Origin: Diplosphaera chodatii
Lineage: Eukaryota; Chlorophyta; Trebouxiophyceae; Prasiolales; Stichococcaceae
Length of the DNA stretch: 64,000 nt
Reading direction: 5' to 3'
NCBI GenBank assembly: GCA_032358165.1
Contig: JAALGY010000061.1
Span: 1,736,001-1,800,000 of the forward strand
A model generated the notes under the pieces. It saw nothing but the letters and a program-made list of their open reading frames with translations, made no database searches and was not told where the DNA came from. Both the position numbers and the translations under genes were made by a program. Shown here piece by piece: positions 48,502 to 60,817 of the stretch; position 1 is the first letter of the stretch; every line of letters starts with the position of its first letter.

Positions 48502-51500
48502 TCAACGGCGGGCGCCCACACCTGCAGCACAGTCGGACATGATGGTCAATACCAACGTCAAGAGGCTGTATACGCACTGCACAGTCTTCAGGCGGCTGAG
48601 CAACATCAGAAAATCGGTACTGCAACCAATATTGCACAGTGGCCAGCAGCAAGTGCGCGTGACAACTGCATCGTGCACAACACCAGAGAGCATGGGTGTG
48701 GTGCAGCTTTGTTGGCTGGCATGCGTGTCGCTGTGCACTGACCAGCGGACTCCCAGCAGCTGCTGGCCAGCCGGGCAGCGTGTGTCATCTGGGCATTGGA
48801 ACACATGATCGCACTTGTGGTGGAGGTGTCGGAGCCGCCGGATGCTGCGGAGCTGCCAGCGGCAGCGCCCCCTCCGCCCACAGCGGACGTCGTGGATGTG
48901 GATGATCCGTCGCCTGGACAGCAGGGTGAGCAGGAATGGGTGAACAGGGGTGTGCATTGTTGCATCACACCGACGCCATGCATCCTGCCCAGCGAGGCCG
49001 CTAGGGGGCAACTGGCGTCAAAGCGCTGCGCAGTGGGCCTGCATCGATGTGGCATCAAATCCACGCACGGGACAGAGGCGCTGTATAGCATGCTGGCGCA
49101 CCGCTGGCAGCAGCGCCGCCGGCGGCGGCGGCGTCGCCGGCGGCCACAGCGCTGGTGGAAGTAGAGGAAGATGACGGGTCGGAAGTGGGCATGTCCTTCC
49201 CGGGGTCCTCCTTGCCCTTGCCGTCTTCCTTGCCCTTGCCATCGTCCTTGCCCGCGGTTGGGGTGGCTGCACAGTATGGGACGAAACCCATCAGCACATG
49301 CATGCATGAACACATATTGATGTGCCAATGCTCTGCAGCTGGGCTGCTTGCAAGTCCAGGCAGTAACATTGAAAGGTAGGTGGCGCAACAGATGGCCGGC
49401 ACTGTGCATGAGAAGTGCAGCAGGACAGGACGGCACAGCACAGCGCCTGGTGAGTAGGTACAGCAGATACTATCAGTGTTGAGCGGTGGCTGACCTGAGC
49501 TGCCGCTGGCGGCGGCTGCGGCGGCGGCCGCGGCAGCGCCGCCGGCGGCGACGGCGGATGTGGACGTGGATGATGAGCCGGAAGCAGATGCGGCGCTGGC
49601 AGCGGCAGCAGCTGCAGCCTGCTCCGGGGTGCCGCCCTGCGAAGCAACCTGCAAATGCAGATGCAATGTAGCTACTTGTCAATGATCGCGTCAATAGTGT
49701 AGTTCCCCATGCATGACAACTCCGCGGATCTCTGCAACGACCATCTAATCAGCATGCAATCTGCCGATCGTGGCATACGCACGAAGCAGTCCTAACCTGA
49801 CCACAAGCACCACACTGCTGAGCCCAACCGCTGCGTACCACTGCGGCGGAGTCGCTGGCGGGGTCGGCGATCTCGACCGGCACGCCCTTAGACACCAGGA
49901 ACTCTTTTGCTGCCTTCTTCGCCACCTGTTTCGGCAGGCACGAGGAGATGTCGCAGGGTCGCACATGCACGCTGGCAGGGTGTGTGGCGACATCAACAGG
50001 GCGGTCGTTTCAGCCACAGTCTGCAGAGACTTGTGCACGTACCACAGGGTCGATGATGATGAACTTGAGCGGCGGAGGAGGCGCCGGCGCAACCACCTGC
50101 ACACGTGGTTCTTAGCTTGATACCGGGTCATATGCACAGGCGTCGTACAGCGTGCGGATCGGTTGCCTTCGTCAGCTAGACCTACAGACGCCACTGATGA
50201 GCATGCAGCTGGCAGGCGCAAGAGTGCGGGCATGAGGCAACAAATCAGCCGGGCTTGCTCGGGACTCACCACGAACTTCTTGGCTGCTGGGACCGGAATC
50301 ACTATAGGTGACGGTGCCGGCTCAGCTGCAGGTAACATTCGAGGACCAGTGAGCAAGCCATTAGTGCCTGCAATCATGCCTGTTCACATCCACCAACCTG
50401 GTGGCGTGATCTCTATCAGGGTCACTGCAGTCCCAAAATGCTGCATGAGCGGCAGGTGTACCGTGAGAGTCGCACCTGGCACAAGAATGACGCCGGGGTC
50501 GCTGCTGGGGCTGCTGGGGCTGCTGGGGCTGCTGCCGCCAGCTGCAGCCTGCAGTAGGGGACGATCAGAGCACGGCTAGAGGTAGCCGCTATGGCATGCC
50601 AGCACTATCATGTAGTGCACAGAACATGTCCGCTGCACGAGACAGAGCAGATGGCGCCGTTGCAGCTGCAGCATGCTTGCTGGTGCTGCGCAGCTTGCGT
50701 GCATGTCGTCGTGACGCATGCCGTCGCACAATTGCAGACACACAGATAACACTGCTGCGCACCGCCGTAGATGCTGAAGTGGAGCCAGGAGCTGCAGCAG
50801 CCGCGCCACCTGCCCATGGCAAACAGTTTGAGGCGTCAATTGTATGCGCTGGGCGCGCCACAAGATGTGACGGGATAGCAGTGCACATCATAGCCGTCGG
50901 AAGACAAAAGCCGGCACACAGAACGCAAAGGAAGCGCACTAGCTGCAGCGCCGCCGGCAGCAGCAGCCTGCACATGCACAGAAAGCTTGAGAAAGCAACC
51001 CGCACAGCAGATTGGATGTAGGCAGAGCCTCGTGGTGGTATCTTTGCTAACAGGTCAGCATCATCGTCATTCGTTAGCACTGCTGCAACACCTCACCGCC
51101 GGCCCCGCCCTGGGCTGGAAACACGTTGGTGCTTATGCGCACATACATCGGCGCGCATCTTCAGCCTGGACTCACGCTGGTGCTCGTGGATGTGGAGTCG
51201 ACGGGTGCGGGCACCGGGGCATCCTTGCCCTTGCCGTCGTCCTTGCCCTTGCCATCCATCACGCCGCTCAGGCCACGCGAGGTGGCATTTGCGCCTGCAT
51301 GCAGCACGCTGGCGTCGTCGCGTGTGTCACACACACGTCCAAAGGCAGGTTTTGCTAATATTCTCAGCCGACGATGAAGGGATTGTGTGCCTGCTGTGCA
51401 CTGCTGGCAAGTGGCGGTGTGCAGTCTTGCACAGTCCAAGGACGGCACGCGACCCCTTCGAGTTGCCAATAATTGGTGCGGTGGCACATCGGGCTAGCTC

Positions 51501-51767
51501 ACTGAGCACAGCATTGCCACATGTACCACTACCAGCTGCATAGCTTGCAAACAAAAACTAGGCTGCGCTAAAATTGATACTTTGACAGCTTGAGACAGCA
51601 AGTATCGCAGTCGTCCTAGTAGAGAACGGCACTAGCTCAAGTAGTCAATGTATGTGGCCTGAAAGTTGGCTGCTTTAGAGGACATGTGCAATGGGAGGGA
51701 GCGCAAGATGCACACCTGCGACCAGCGCGATCAGCAGGAGCACGGACAGCGCCATCGATCGCGCCAT
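48502..51767 (-). CDS. Secreted Ala/Ser/Gly-rich modular protein (family member 4)
   Basis: Twelve exons, high to low: 51767-51716, 51294-51176, 50967-50940, 50809-50763, 50548-50476, 50325-50270, 50096-50043, 49925-49839, 49648-49495, 49266-49102, 48913-48815, 48521-48502; 317 residues. Signal peptide MARSMALSVLLLIALVAG. Modules in order: basic DGKGKDDGKGKD, Ala/Ser blocks, SSPSSPSSPSSDPGVILVPG, IPVPAAKKFV, a Pro-rich stretch before LKFIIIDPV, the 29-residue module (VAKKAAKEFLVSKG start, 87-nt exon), a Ser/Thr/Ala block, and a second basic stretch GKDDGKGKEDGKGKED. The last exon is 20 nt, the same length as in the relative ending at 42498. Probably an extracellular structural protein. A possible extra exon near 50640 was not included. 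Confidence 0.72.
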
Positions 51768-52460
51768 GCTGCCGGCTGGATTGGGACGGCTGATGTGTGT
51801 TGTCGGCGGTTGGACGGCGGCACAGCAGGTGGCTTCGTGGAGGTGGTGGATGGGCACGTAGGTGCGCCAGCCGAGTGGCCTGACACGACTTCGGTGGTGC
51901 AAGTGGCGGAGTGACCAATCTGCACCGCCCAAATGCAGCTTTGACCCAGGTGAAGATGACCCCTGGGCTGCTGTTTGGGACGGTCGTTCCTTGGCACGCA
52001 GCCTGAGATCCAAGGCAGGACCATTGAGTCTGCCATGTGGCGGTCACACAGCGTTGTCTTCCTGGGACTCGAGCACCGCCGATGCAAGCTTGTGCGGACA
52101 TTGCTTGCTGGATTCCTAGTGTGGGCATTTGATACCATGATATGACCTATGCACGGCACTGCGCCTGCAGTATGGTCCAACCACACTGCGGCGATCACAT
52201 CATGATAATGGCTTGCACGCCTGTGCCAGCAGCATTCAGATGGGTGCGGCACTGGTGCCAAATGACTGCAGCGGTTGCAGCTGCTTGCATGCCCTATGGG
52301 GTATCTGGCTGTTTGCACGGTGCAGCTGAGCAGCACACAGGAGCCCTGCCAGCTGCTGCCGCTCAGTGCGCCGTGAATCTTTCCGGACGTTGCAATGTTG
52401 CTACCGCTGCTAACACTGGATTCGCCATCATGCCGTGACTTCGCATGCTGCTTACGAGCC
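51768..52460. other. Intergenic between UBA2 and the modular gene
   Basis: UBA2 3' flank and presumed promoter of the downstream minus-strand gene. Nothing further recognised. Confidence 0.4.
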
Positions 52461-55400
52461 TCACTCCAGCAGTATCAAGTCATCGTCATCTGGATCTGCC
52501 AGAACTGCATCGAGGCCATCTGCAAGCGCCGGCCGCTTGATGCCGGAGGACGGCCCCGCTGCGTCGTCTGCACGCTCTGCCGCTTCCCGCTTCCGCTTCC
52601 GCTGCGGCACAGCTGCTGCTGCATCTGCATGAAGGGCAAGCCATGTAACCGCCAAAGGCGTCACAACCCTTACATCCTGTGGTCTGCACACATACTGCAG
52701 CAAGTCAGCGCTGCGGACCTGGGACAGCCTCCAAGTCTGCTGCTGCTGGCAACGCTTTGACAGGTGCTGACTTGCCTGTGTCTGCTGGCGGCGCTGGGTC
52801 CAGCATCTCGAAGCCCTCGTCGCTGTCTGACGCCGCCGCAGCCTCAGGCTCAGCTGCGCCGTCACCCTCTGCACCTGCAGTCGTACACCAGCACAGGGTC
52901 AGACACTATCAGTGAAGCGGCATCACACCACAATCGGGGGTGTGGTAGGGTTTGTTAGTGGTAGTGAAGCGCATTCGGCAGGCTGCTGATGCGACAATCC
53001 CACACGCACAAATGCTGCAGGGTGGCCGTGCGCCCACACCTGCTGCATCAGCCTCCGGCACGGAGCCCTCCAGCAGGAATCCCTCCGGCTCCTGCTCTTC
53101 GTCCCAGTCGTCCTGCACCGGCAGCACTTGCACGTTCCCAGCTGCTCGGCGTCAAAACCTCGTGCCGTGTGTAGGTATGTCCTGCTGCTTGCTTCTCCCC
53201 GCATGACATGACAGCACACCATCCCTCGGAAAGCCGTTTCCCAACTCAGCTGCCAACTACATGCCGTCCCCAACAAGACATTGTCACCCACCCTGTGGCT
53301 GACCACCAGCTGCGCCTCGAACGCCTGCGCCTGGTCGCTGATGGCCACGAGGCTGCCGTGGCGGATGCCGCCGCCCGGCAGCGCCGCCAGTGGGACTGGC
53401 TTGTGCGCAGCGTTCTCTGCCGCCTCGTCAGCGTCCAGGTCCGGCCCCTCCTCGTACATGAAGGCGTCCGCGACGACCGTCGGGCTGACCAGCGCAAGCC
53501 GCTTCTTCAGCACCTGGAGACACCGGCAAAGCCGTTTCAAACGCCGATGCAGTCAGGGTGCAGTCAGGATCACCAGCAGTGCTGGCGGTGGCCTCTCGCA
53601 GTGCACCCTGTACATGCCGGCAGCTGCAGACACGCCGCAACTTTAGCCGTGAACAGAGCAGCGCGCCTCGCCATGACCTGCAGTTTGCAGGCTTCAAGCC
53701 AAGCGGCGCAGGTGCGCACCTTGTCTATCAGGGCGCCCAGCGTGGTGGTGGCGGTGTTGATGGCCAGCCGCAGCTGCGCCCGGCCGCACACCACGCACCC
53801 CTTGGACGGCGGCCACGTCTCGATGGGCTGCACCAGCCGCCTGGCGCCGACGTGCTGCTGCAGGAACGTGTTCTGCGCGCGGCACAGCACAGCTCATGCT
53901 GCATCACGCGCTGAGGGCTGACAACATGCGCAAGGTGCCAAGCCTGCACAAGGTACAGACCAAGACAGCAGCTGCACATGGCTCGAGGCGATTTGGTCAC
54001 TGCTGTCAATTATTGATTGCTGCACCCCGTTGAACCACCAACCTGATGTGCTAGCTGCTTCTGTTGCGGCATCAAGCAGCACAGGCAGCATTTCACACCC
54101 ATTGCAATTCCGTTCCCCACTTCCATACTGTACACACCACACTAGTGGACCCACCCTGCAGGCGGCCGGCGCCCGGGCCAGCAGCTTCATGGCCTCCAGG
54201 GTGATGAGGCCGCTGATGACGGCATTGGTGGTCGCCACCGCGTGCACGATGTTGCCGGCCATGCCCTTGGCGTCGAACCAGCTCAGGATGGGGATGCCGT
54301 ACGCCGCCGCCCGCAGGTTTGCCGCCGCCATCACAAAGTCCACCGCCAGGTCGTCCTCCTGTGCAGAAATACAAGCGGTTCGAAACACTTTTCAAAATCT
54401 ACAATGCTGCTTATCCTGGCTACCGCCGGGCCAGCGCACATGATTCATAGGCCTGACACCCCGAACAGTACCCTCCTCTGGTTATGTCCTTATGGTACCG
54501 TCGGCCATGCCATGAAGCTGCAGGTGCACTGGCATGTTGGCAGTGGCTGCATGCTACTAGAATCCTAGTAACATTGTCACCGTCACCTTGTCAAAGACGG
54601 CGGAGCCGACCTCTGCTGACCGGAAGTCCAGGAACAGCTCCGTTGCCTTGATGAACAGCGACGTGAGCTCCTGCAAACAGCAGATGCGAACCTTCAGGAT
54701 GACAGCCATAGCTGCATGCAGCAAGCACCTGCCTGCATGTGCCTGTCGTCTGTAATTACTCTTCACAAGGCCACTGGCAGCTGAGCAGTGTGGCACGCCT
54801 GTGGCTCGGACAGAGTATGGCTTGCGTCGCTTCCAGAGTCAAAAGGGCGTCGCGACTGCATGCAGGGTTCTATGCAGAGGGAGTGTGGGATGCTGGGTTG
54901 TAAGCGGGTTAAGGGTTTCACCTGGACGCTGAGCTGGCGGTGCGGGTCTGCAAAGCCGAGCGATGCTGACGCTGAAGCCTCCGCCACGATCGCGGCGACG
55001 CCGTTCGCGTGCGGCTCCTGCACATCACAAGCACCTCGCTTGGCAGTCTGCTGGTGAAGCTACCGGGTTCCAGCGTTCGTACGGGCTGTTCGTGCTGTGA
55101 TGAAGCGACACAAGCCACCCAGCAACACGCCGCGCTCAGCCCTGGCAACTCAAGTGGTGATAGGCCTGAGAGCACCACTTTTTGTTTTGGACGTCCATGA
55201 AAAGGAGGTCAGCAGCGGCGTCACCTGCACTGCCGCAGCTGCCGGCGGAAGCAGTTCGTCCAGCCGCAGCGGCGTGGGCGGCTGCCGAGACGTCCACAGA
55301 TCCTGCATCAGAGGCATCACCAAGTGTGTCATGCTGTACATTGAGTCACGCATCAACAGCACAGCTGTGCACAGCCTCTTGCCCACCCAGGCTCATGTTG

Positions 55401-58074
55401 GCAACAGGCAAGGAAGTGCTGCGATTGCGCACAGCATGTGAGCCTCATGACAACAGGCAAGGTAGACTCGACAGCGATGCGCCGGCAATGCTCATGTGTC
55501 GCCATGAGCATGGTCGTGTGCACCACGCAAGCCAGACTACCCGCATGTCTATGGGTTGGGCCGCAGTGTTTCAGTGATTCCGGTAGCACCACTCAGCACT
55601 TCGTACCTCCATGCGCAGCACGCGCTCGATGTCGGACGTGAAGACGCGCTGGAAGACGCGGCGGGCGTAGGCGCCGCTGCCCTCGCCGTCGAGCCGCACG
55701 AAGAAGCTGGCCTCCTCCGCCGCCGCCGCCGCCGCCGCCGCCCGCCGCTCTGCCTGCTCCTCCGCTGTCTGCCCGTCCGGCGCTCTGCCGTCGCCCGCCT
55801 GGGCCGCCGCCGCCGCCGCGTCTGGCCCCGGCGCCGCCGCCTGCAGCGGAGCATCAACATGTGAACTTGAATGTTCAGCTTCGCCCCGGTCACACGCGAC
55901 GCCCGCTGGCGCAGCTGTAGGCATGCAGCTCATGCCGCGGGAGCATTCTGACCAGAGGTGGCGCTTTCACCTGCGCTGCGTCGACCGGCAGCGCCACAGC
56001 AGGCGCCGCCTCTGCCTCATCCAAGTCTGTGACCGCCTCAGGCCTGCACACCCGCGCCGAGATGTGTCAAACCCCGATGCACGTCATGCACGTCGGCTCC
56101 AGATGCAGGCCGCTGGCTGCGTGTGCAGAGGCCGATTCGGAGCCTAGCAGGTGTGCAGAGCAGCCAGAGTGCCACAAGCTTCCAAAATGCAGCAGCACGC
56201 TGCTGTGACGGGGCGCACCTGCCGAACAGGCGCGGGAACAGTAGGTCCTTGGCCCACACCACGCAGTGGATCGGCTTGTCGGGCGTGTTGCGGATCGTGC
56301 ACACCTGCGGCAGCGAGCAACATCGTAGTGCACAGTCAGCTGAACAGCGGTTGCAGGGCACGCAGCCAGTGGGGACCTGGCAGGCTCAGGGATAAACGGG
56401 AGGAAAGGGGTATGACGTGTGTCTTGCCCACATACCGGGTAGGACTTGGGCGTCGCCTTGGGCTGGCACTCGAAGCACTCCGTCTGGCCCTTCAGGTGCA
56501 CAGTCACCTGCAGCAGCATGCCGGTGATTGGCGCACGGCTAGCCTCGCGGGGTCCGGCTGCAGAGAAAGCTCACATGCAGGAATAGTCGGGGACAACATT
56601 GGGCAGCTGGCCCAGGTGGGCCCCCGGTGCTCGGCGCCTTAGGACAGTGGCGCACTGTCGATGCCGTAGGTCGTGCACAGATGCAGCACACTCAGCCAAC
56701 ACGGACAGAATTATGACGGGCCGGCACATAGCGGACCTGGCCCAGGTAGCCCTCGGTGCCGGACTCCACGAGCGGCGTGCCGGCGGCGAGGGTGAGGCGG
56801 TTCACGTGGCGCCGGGCCTCCATGTTGTCCAGGCCGTTCAGCACCAGGTCGAAGCCCCGGAAGAAGTCCACGTCGTACTTCGCGTCCTTCACGTTGCCCT
56901 GCAGCGGACAGGGTGTCGTCAGGGACCAACCGGTAGAATGTTGCGTTCTTCACATCGTGTGCCCTGCAGCAAGTGCACTGTACGATGTCGCCCTGCAGCC
57001 ATAGTGTGCTTAGGGCAACAGGCTTCTGGTTACGCTGATGCGCATCAGCAGGTGACAACTGCTGGATATGTCGAGCTTCATGGATCTTCCCCCTAGGGGG
57101 GGTGGACCAGCAGCGCCACAGCCCAGGAGCTGCCGAGGCGCATACTTACACTTGCCACAGCATCGCAGCCTTCATGCTGCTGTATCGTGTTGCACCCTCC
57201 GAATGCCAGCTACAGCCGACTGCTGTCAGAAAGGGACTGCCAATCCACCTGGTGCGGCTCAATGGCGGCATCCGGCGCGAAGCGGCGGACAGACTCGGCC
57301 GCCACCGCCGCCTTGCTCTGCCCCACGTGCCGCTTGCGGAACAGGAACTGCCGGTTCAGGTTGCTGGTCTCGATGGTGTCCAAGTCGATCTGCGGGCGGC
57401 ACATACGATATTCTACAGTTGATCTGCACCTGACGCACGCGTTCTGAGGATCTCGATGCATGCTCCTCCCAGCTGCCAGGCATGCACTTGCAAAGCAGCG
57501 TTGCCCTGGTGTGCGGCTGAACTGCAACCTGCTGACCAGCCAAGCTGAATCATGAGCAGTGGCCATGCACTCTCGTTGTCTCCCGCTTCGCATGATTTTG
57601 CGACATTGTCTGCAACACCCCCTGAACACGCACCACTGTCAGGTTGCGGAACCCGCTCAGCGCCAGCGTCTTGAGCAGCTCGCAGCCAATGCCGCCCGCG
57701 CCCACGCACAGCACCCTCGCCTTGGCGATCTGTCGCAGAGCGAGAAGGAGATGCTGTCACCATTGGGCTGTCGGTTCATGTGTATTGTCATTGGGCGGCA
57801 AGTGGCACCGCATAAATGAGCGCCACCCAAGCTGCGGTGCAGACATGCTGCTCTTTGGCTGCCAGATCTCCGCAAAGGTTTGCGTTTTGCTGCCTGCAGC
57901 ACGCTACGCCCTCTGCGAGGCACTTGCTCCAATGCCTTGAACAGCTGTCAACACCGCATGGCCATTTTGGCTCCGCATGTTGCGGCAAATCAGTGGGTTG
58001 CTCACCCGAGCCTGCAGCTCCGTCGAGCCGGCTGCAGCCGGCCAATCCAGCGGCTTCTCATCTTCTTCAACCAT
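52461..58074 (-). CDS. UBA2: SUMO-activating enzyme subunit 2 (UBA2/SAE2)
   Basis: Seventeen exons, high to low: 58074-58006, 57729-57634, 57389-57249, 56898-56737, 56507-56436, 56304-56219, 56043-55971, 55837-55607, 55302-55225, 55017-54922, 54670-54587, 54358-54155, 53872-53720, 53513-53288, 53141-53040, 52874-52776, 52612-52461; 707 residues. ATP-binding GAGGIG (33-38), [17 protein letters not shown] and [14 protein letters not shown] give the adenylation fold. Zinc ligands are C167/C170 (TECFEC) and C490/C493 (CVVC). The catalytic Cys is C182 in [14 protein letters not shown], first codons of its exon. The enzyme adenylates SUMO with SAE1 and passes it as a thioester to UBC9, in the nucleus. 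The tail has a basic NLS (QRKRKRE) and ends DDDDLILLE, a SUMO-interacting-motif pattern. The intron beginning at 52775 uses a GC donor. The splice junction between residues 591 and 592 is the least certain. Confidence 0.93.
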
Positions 58075-58950
58075 ATCAGAGCCTCATGCAAGCCTCTGGC
58101 GCGCCGATGATGCCAGCAAGTGCACACGAGAATGTGATGGATGGATTCAAATGGTCACATTCGTGTCGCAAAGTGTGGCGCGCTTGCCTAGCAGCTGCGA
58201 TGCAGAGATGAGAGCGGCACTGTGTTGTGTAGAGCGAGAAACGGCTTGCAGCGTTGCTGCACAGCATGGCTGGAGAGCAAACCATGCAGTCTCCGAGAGT
58301 CGTCACCTGCTGCAACATTCATGGCGTCGAGTCACTGACAGAAGCACAACACGTCACTTGTAACCTTGCTTGACTTGTCGCCATTGCACTCAACACTTCC
58401 GTCTTGCAGTTTGCCTGGCAATCGTGCTGGGCAGACGCAGCAGCCAATCCTGCTGGGTCTGACAGGGATTGACTTCGGGTTCGTCCCAAAGGGTGGGCCT
58501 TGAAATCTCACAGCCGTCCAGGACTCCCTGGTGTCCTGTCTGTTCACCGTTCTAGCACTGCTAGAGCGCCTGGCTGCTGGACCCGGCGCCGCTGGCGAGC
58601 CCGATCAGCATGTGAAAGGGCCCGCACATCCCAGTTGGGGACCAGGGCTGGAGGCTCGGGGGCGCCGCCTGAGCCTCGCCCTGGTCGGCGCTGACGTGGC
58701 TGAAGCAGTTGCGGCGTTGGGCATGCGCATCCGGCTGCCCGGCATGGCCAGCCCGGAGGGGGGTGATCAGAAGGGCGACGCCGCGGGGCAACCGCATGGA
58801 CAGGTGTGCTGCGGCCGTGTCAAGCAGGATGATCCATGCAGTGACTCTGGTAACAGCGCACTGCTGTTAGTCGATACACACAGCTTATCAGTCTGTTGAA
58901 GGGCAGATCTTGCTCAGTATCCGCATGTCCATGAATGCGGACTGGATCTT
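58075..58950. other. Divergent promoter region, UBA2 and AMMECR1-like gene
   Basis: An 876-nt gap between head-to-head starts. No TATA box or other clear element was noticed. An open plus frame at 58531-58899 has no supporting features. Confidence 0.45.
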
Positions 58951-60817
58951 ATGCAAACATCACTACGCCATATGCAGATCGTTGGCTCAGCGCATGTTGC
59001 GCACTGCTTCGAGACGCTGGTTGCGCACTTTTCCGGGGCAGCGGCGCCACAGCCGCGCTACCTTGACATGGCATGGTGCGCCGCCAACCTGCAGATGGCC
59101 AGCTGCACACTTGGCATGGTGGTGCATCGTGCTGGAGAGCAGCAAGCATGTGGAAGGCAAGGGAGTCATCCTGCCAGCGGCTTTTGTCAAGCAGCTGGGC
59201 TCATGCCTTTCTTGGAGGCTGGGGCTCCTTGCCGCACCTGTGCAATGTTCCCAGGCTGTTGCATCGCATCATACGCTCTGCAGCTCCCATCGATGCTTTG
59301 CTGCACGCTGTTCAACGAGGGCACAGCATGCTTGGCTGCATCAGCCGTGCTTGCCGTCGCTGCACTTGAGGCTCGGCCCGTGTTTGATCCCGGGGCTCAG
59401 CGGTTACCTCACTGCAGGGCTGACCGCATGCTCCTCCCTGTGCAGCCCGCTGTTCGTGACGTGGAACAAGGCGCCGGCGCGGCCGGGGGCGGGGCCCTTT
59501 TCGCTGCGGGGCCGCCGGGGGGCCTGGCGCCTGCGCGGCTGCATCGGCACGCTGGCGCCGCGGCAGCTGCACGCCGCGCTGCCCGAGTACGCGCTGACGG
59601 CCGCGCTGCGGGACCGGCGCTTCCCGCCCCTGACGCCGGCAGAGGTGGGCGTCTCCTGCGCACTGCTTGCGCATCAAATGAGCAGTGTGAGGAGGACACG
59701 AGCAGTGTGAGTGAAACACGGCACACCTATGCAGTCAGCTGCTGGGAGTTGCTGTGCTTGTGGCTGTGCCTGTTGTGCAGTCCGACCCCCATGTGCAACC
59801 CTGATCTTGTGGGCTGTCGCTGCTCTCCAGGTGCCACTGCTGCGGTGCACCGTGAGCCTGCTGCACAGCTTCGAGCGCGCCGCCAGCTGGCGGGATTGGC
59901 AGGTGCGGATTTTCAGTGTCACATTCACTACAGCAGCATGAGCTGGCCTGCCCCCTGGCGGTATCATAACTGCACCTCAGACCAAATGCCAGCACCGCCA
60001 GGCACCGTCGCTTTTGCTGAGCATGCGACCGTCAGTGAGGCGAGGGCGACTGACCGGTTGCAGGTGGGCGTGCACGGCCTGATCGTAAACTTCACCGACC
60101 CCGCAACGCTGCAGCCGCGCACTGCCACCTTCCTGCCAGAGGTCAGAATTGCAACCTGCACGCTGCCTTGGAACCTCCTGCAGGTCACCTCGTAGCACGC
60201 CACCGTTCACATGAGCAACTGCCGATGAGGCTGGTGCCACTACCCATACACATGTGTAGAACACTCATTGCGCGCTGTTGCGCATGGGAGTGAAGACAGG
60301 GTTGGTTCTACCAGCCTGCATTCGTCTGTGTCTGACTGTGTCCGGTTAAATGCCCCCTGGCAGGTGGCGGAGGCGGAGGGGTGGAGCGTCAGCCAGACAA
60401 TTGACGCCCTGATTCGGAAGGCCGGGTGCGACGGCTTCGCGACGCCCGCGCTGCGGGACAGCCTGCAGATCACGCGATACCAGGTACAACTTGCTGGGAC
60501 ATGTCAGGGTTCCTGCGTCCTCGTTGCAGCAGCCGCAATCGCAGCGCGTGGTGTTGCAGTGCACTCCTCAAGATCGTCTGATCCCGCAGCGAGCTTGCTG
60601 AGAGCCAGGGTCTGTGGGTCATATCATTCAGCCTGAAGCTTCGATTCGCAGTTGAATCTGCGCCACCCGACCCTCAGCTGCAGTGTACAACTGGATGCAG
60701 AGCATGGCGCACTCGCTGACGTACGACGAGTTCACCGCCGCCGCCGCATTGGTGGACGGCATACCCGCAGAGCAGCTGCAGCCCGGCAGCCCCCTCGTTG
60801 GCGCAGTGCCTGCCTAG
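58951..60817 (+). CDS. AMMECR1-domain protein
   Basis: Six exons: 58951-59075, 59446-59644, 59831-59902, 60064-60141, 60364-60483, 60701-60817; 236 residues. It covers the whole AMMECR1 domain: HCFETLVAHFSG near the N-terminus, CPLFVTW, the invariant LRGCIGT, EYALTAALRDRRFPPLTP, VSLLHSFE, VGVHGLIVNF, TATFLPEV, IDALIRKAGCDGFA, ITRYQ and SLTYDEF. The family is conserved from archaea to humans; its biochemical activity is not established. A low-homology insertion (PARPGAGPFSLRGRRGAW) follows VTWNK. The first in-frame ATG was used; the second is 21 nt on. The last exon was chosen so that TRYQ continues into SMAHSLTYDEF as in relatives. Confidence 0.9.

Noticed and set aside
50590..50700. Possible additional exon of the gene at 51767-48502
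   Set aside because: Ala/Ser-type codons appear, but several acceptors compete, no good phase-matched donor was seen, and the neighbouring exons join in phase without it.
58531..58899. 122-codon plus frame between UBA2 and the AMMECR1-like gene
   Set aside because: No motif, no splice support, and it lies in a divergent promoter region.
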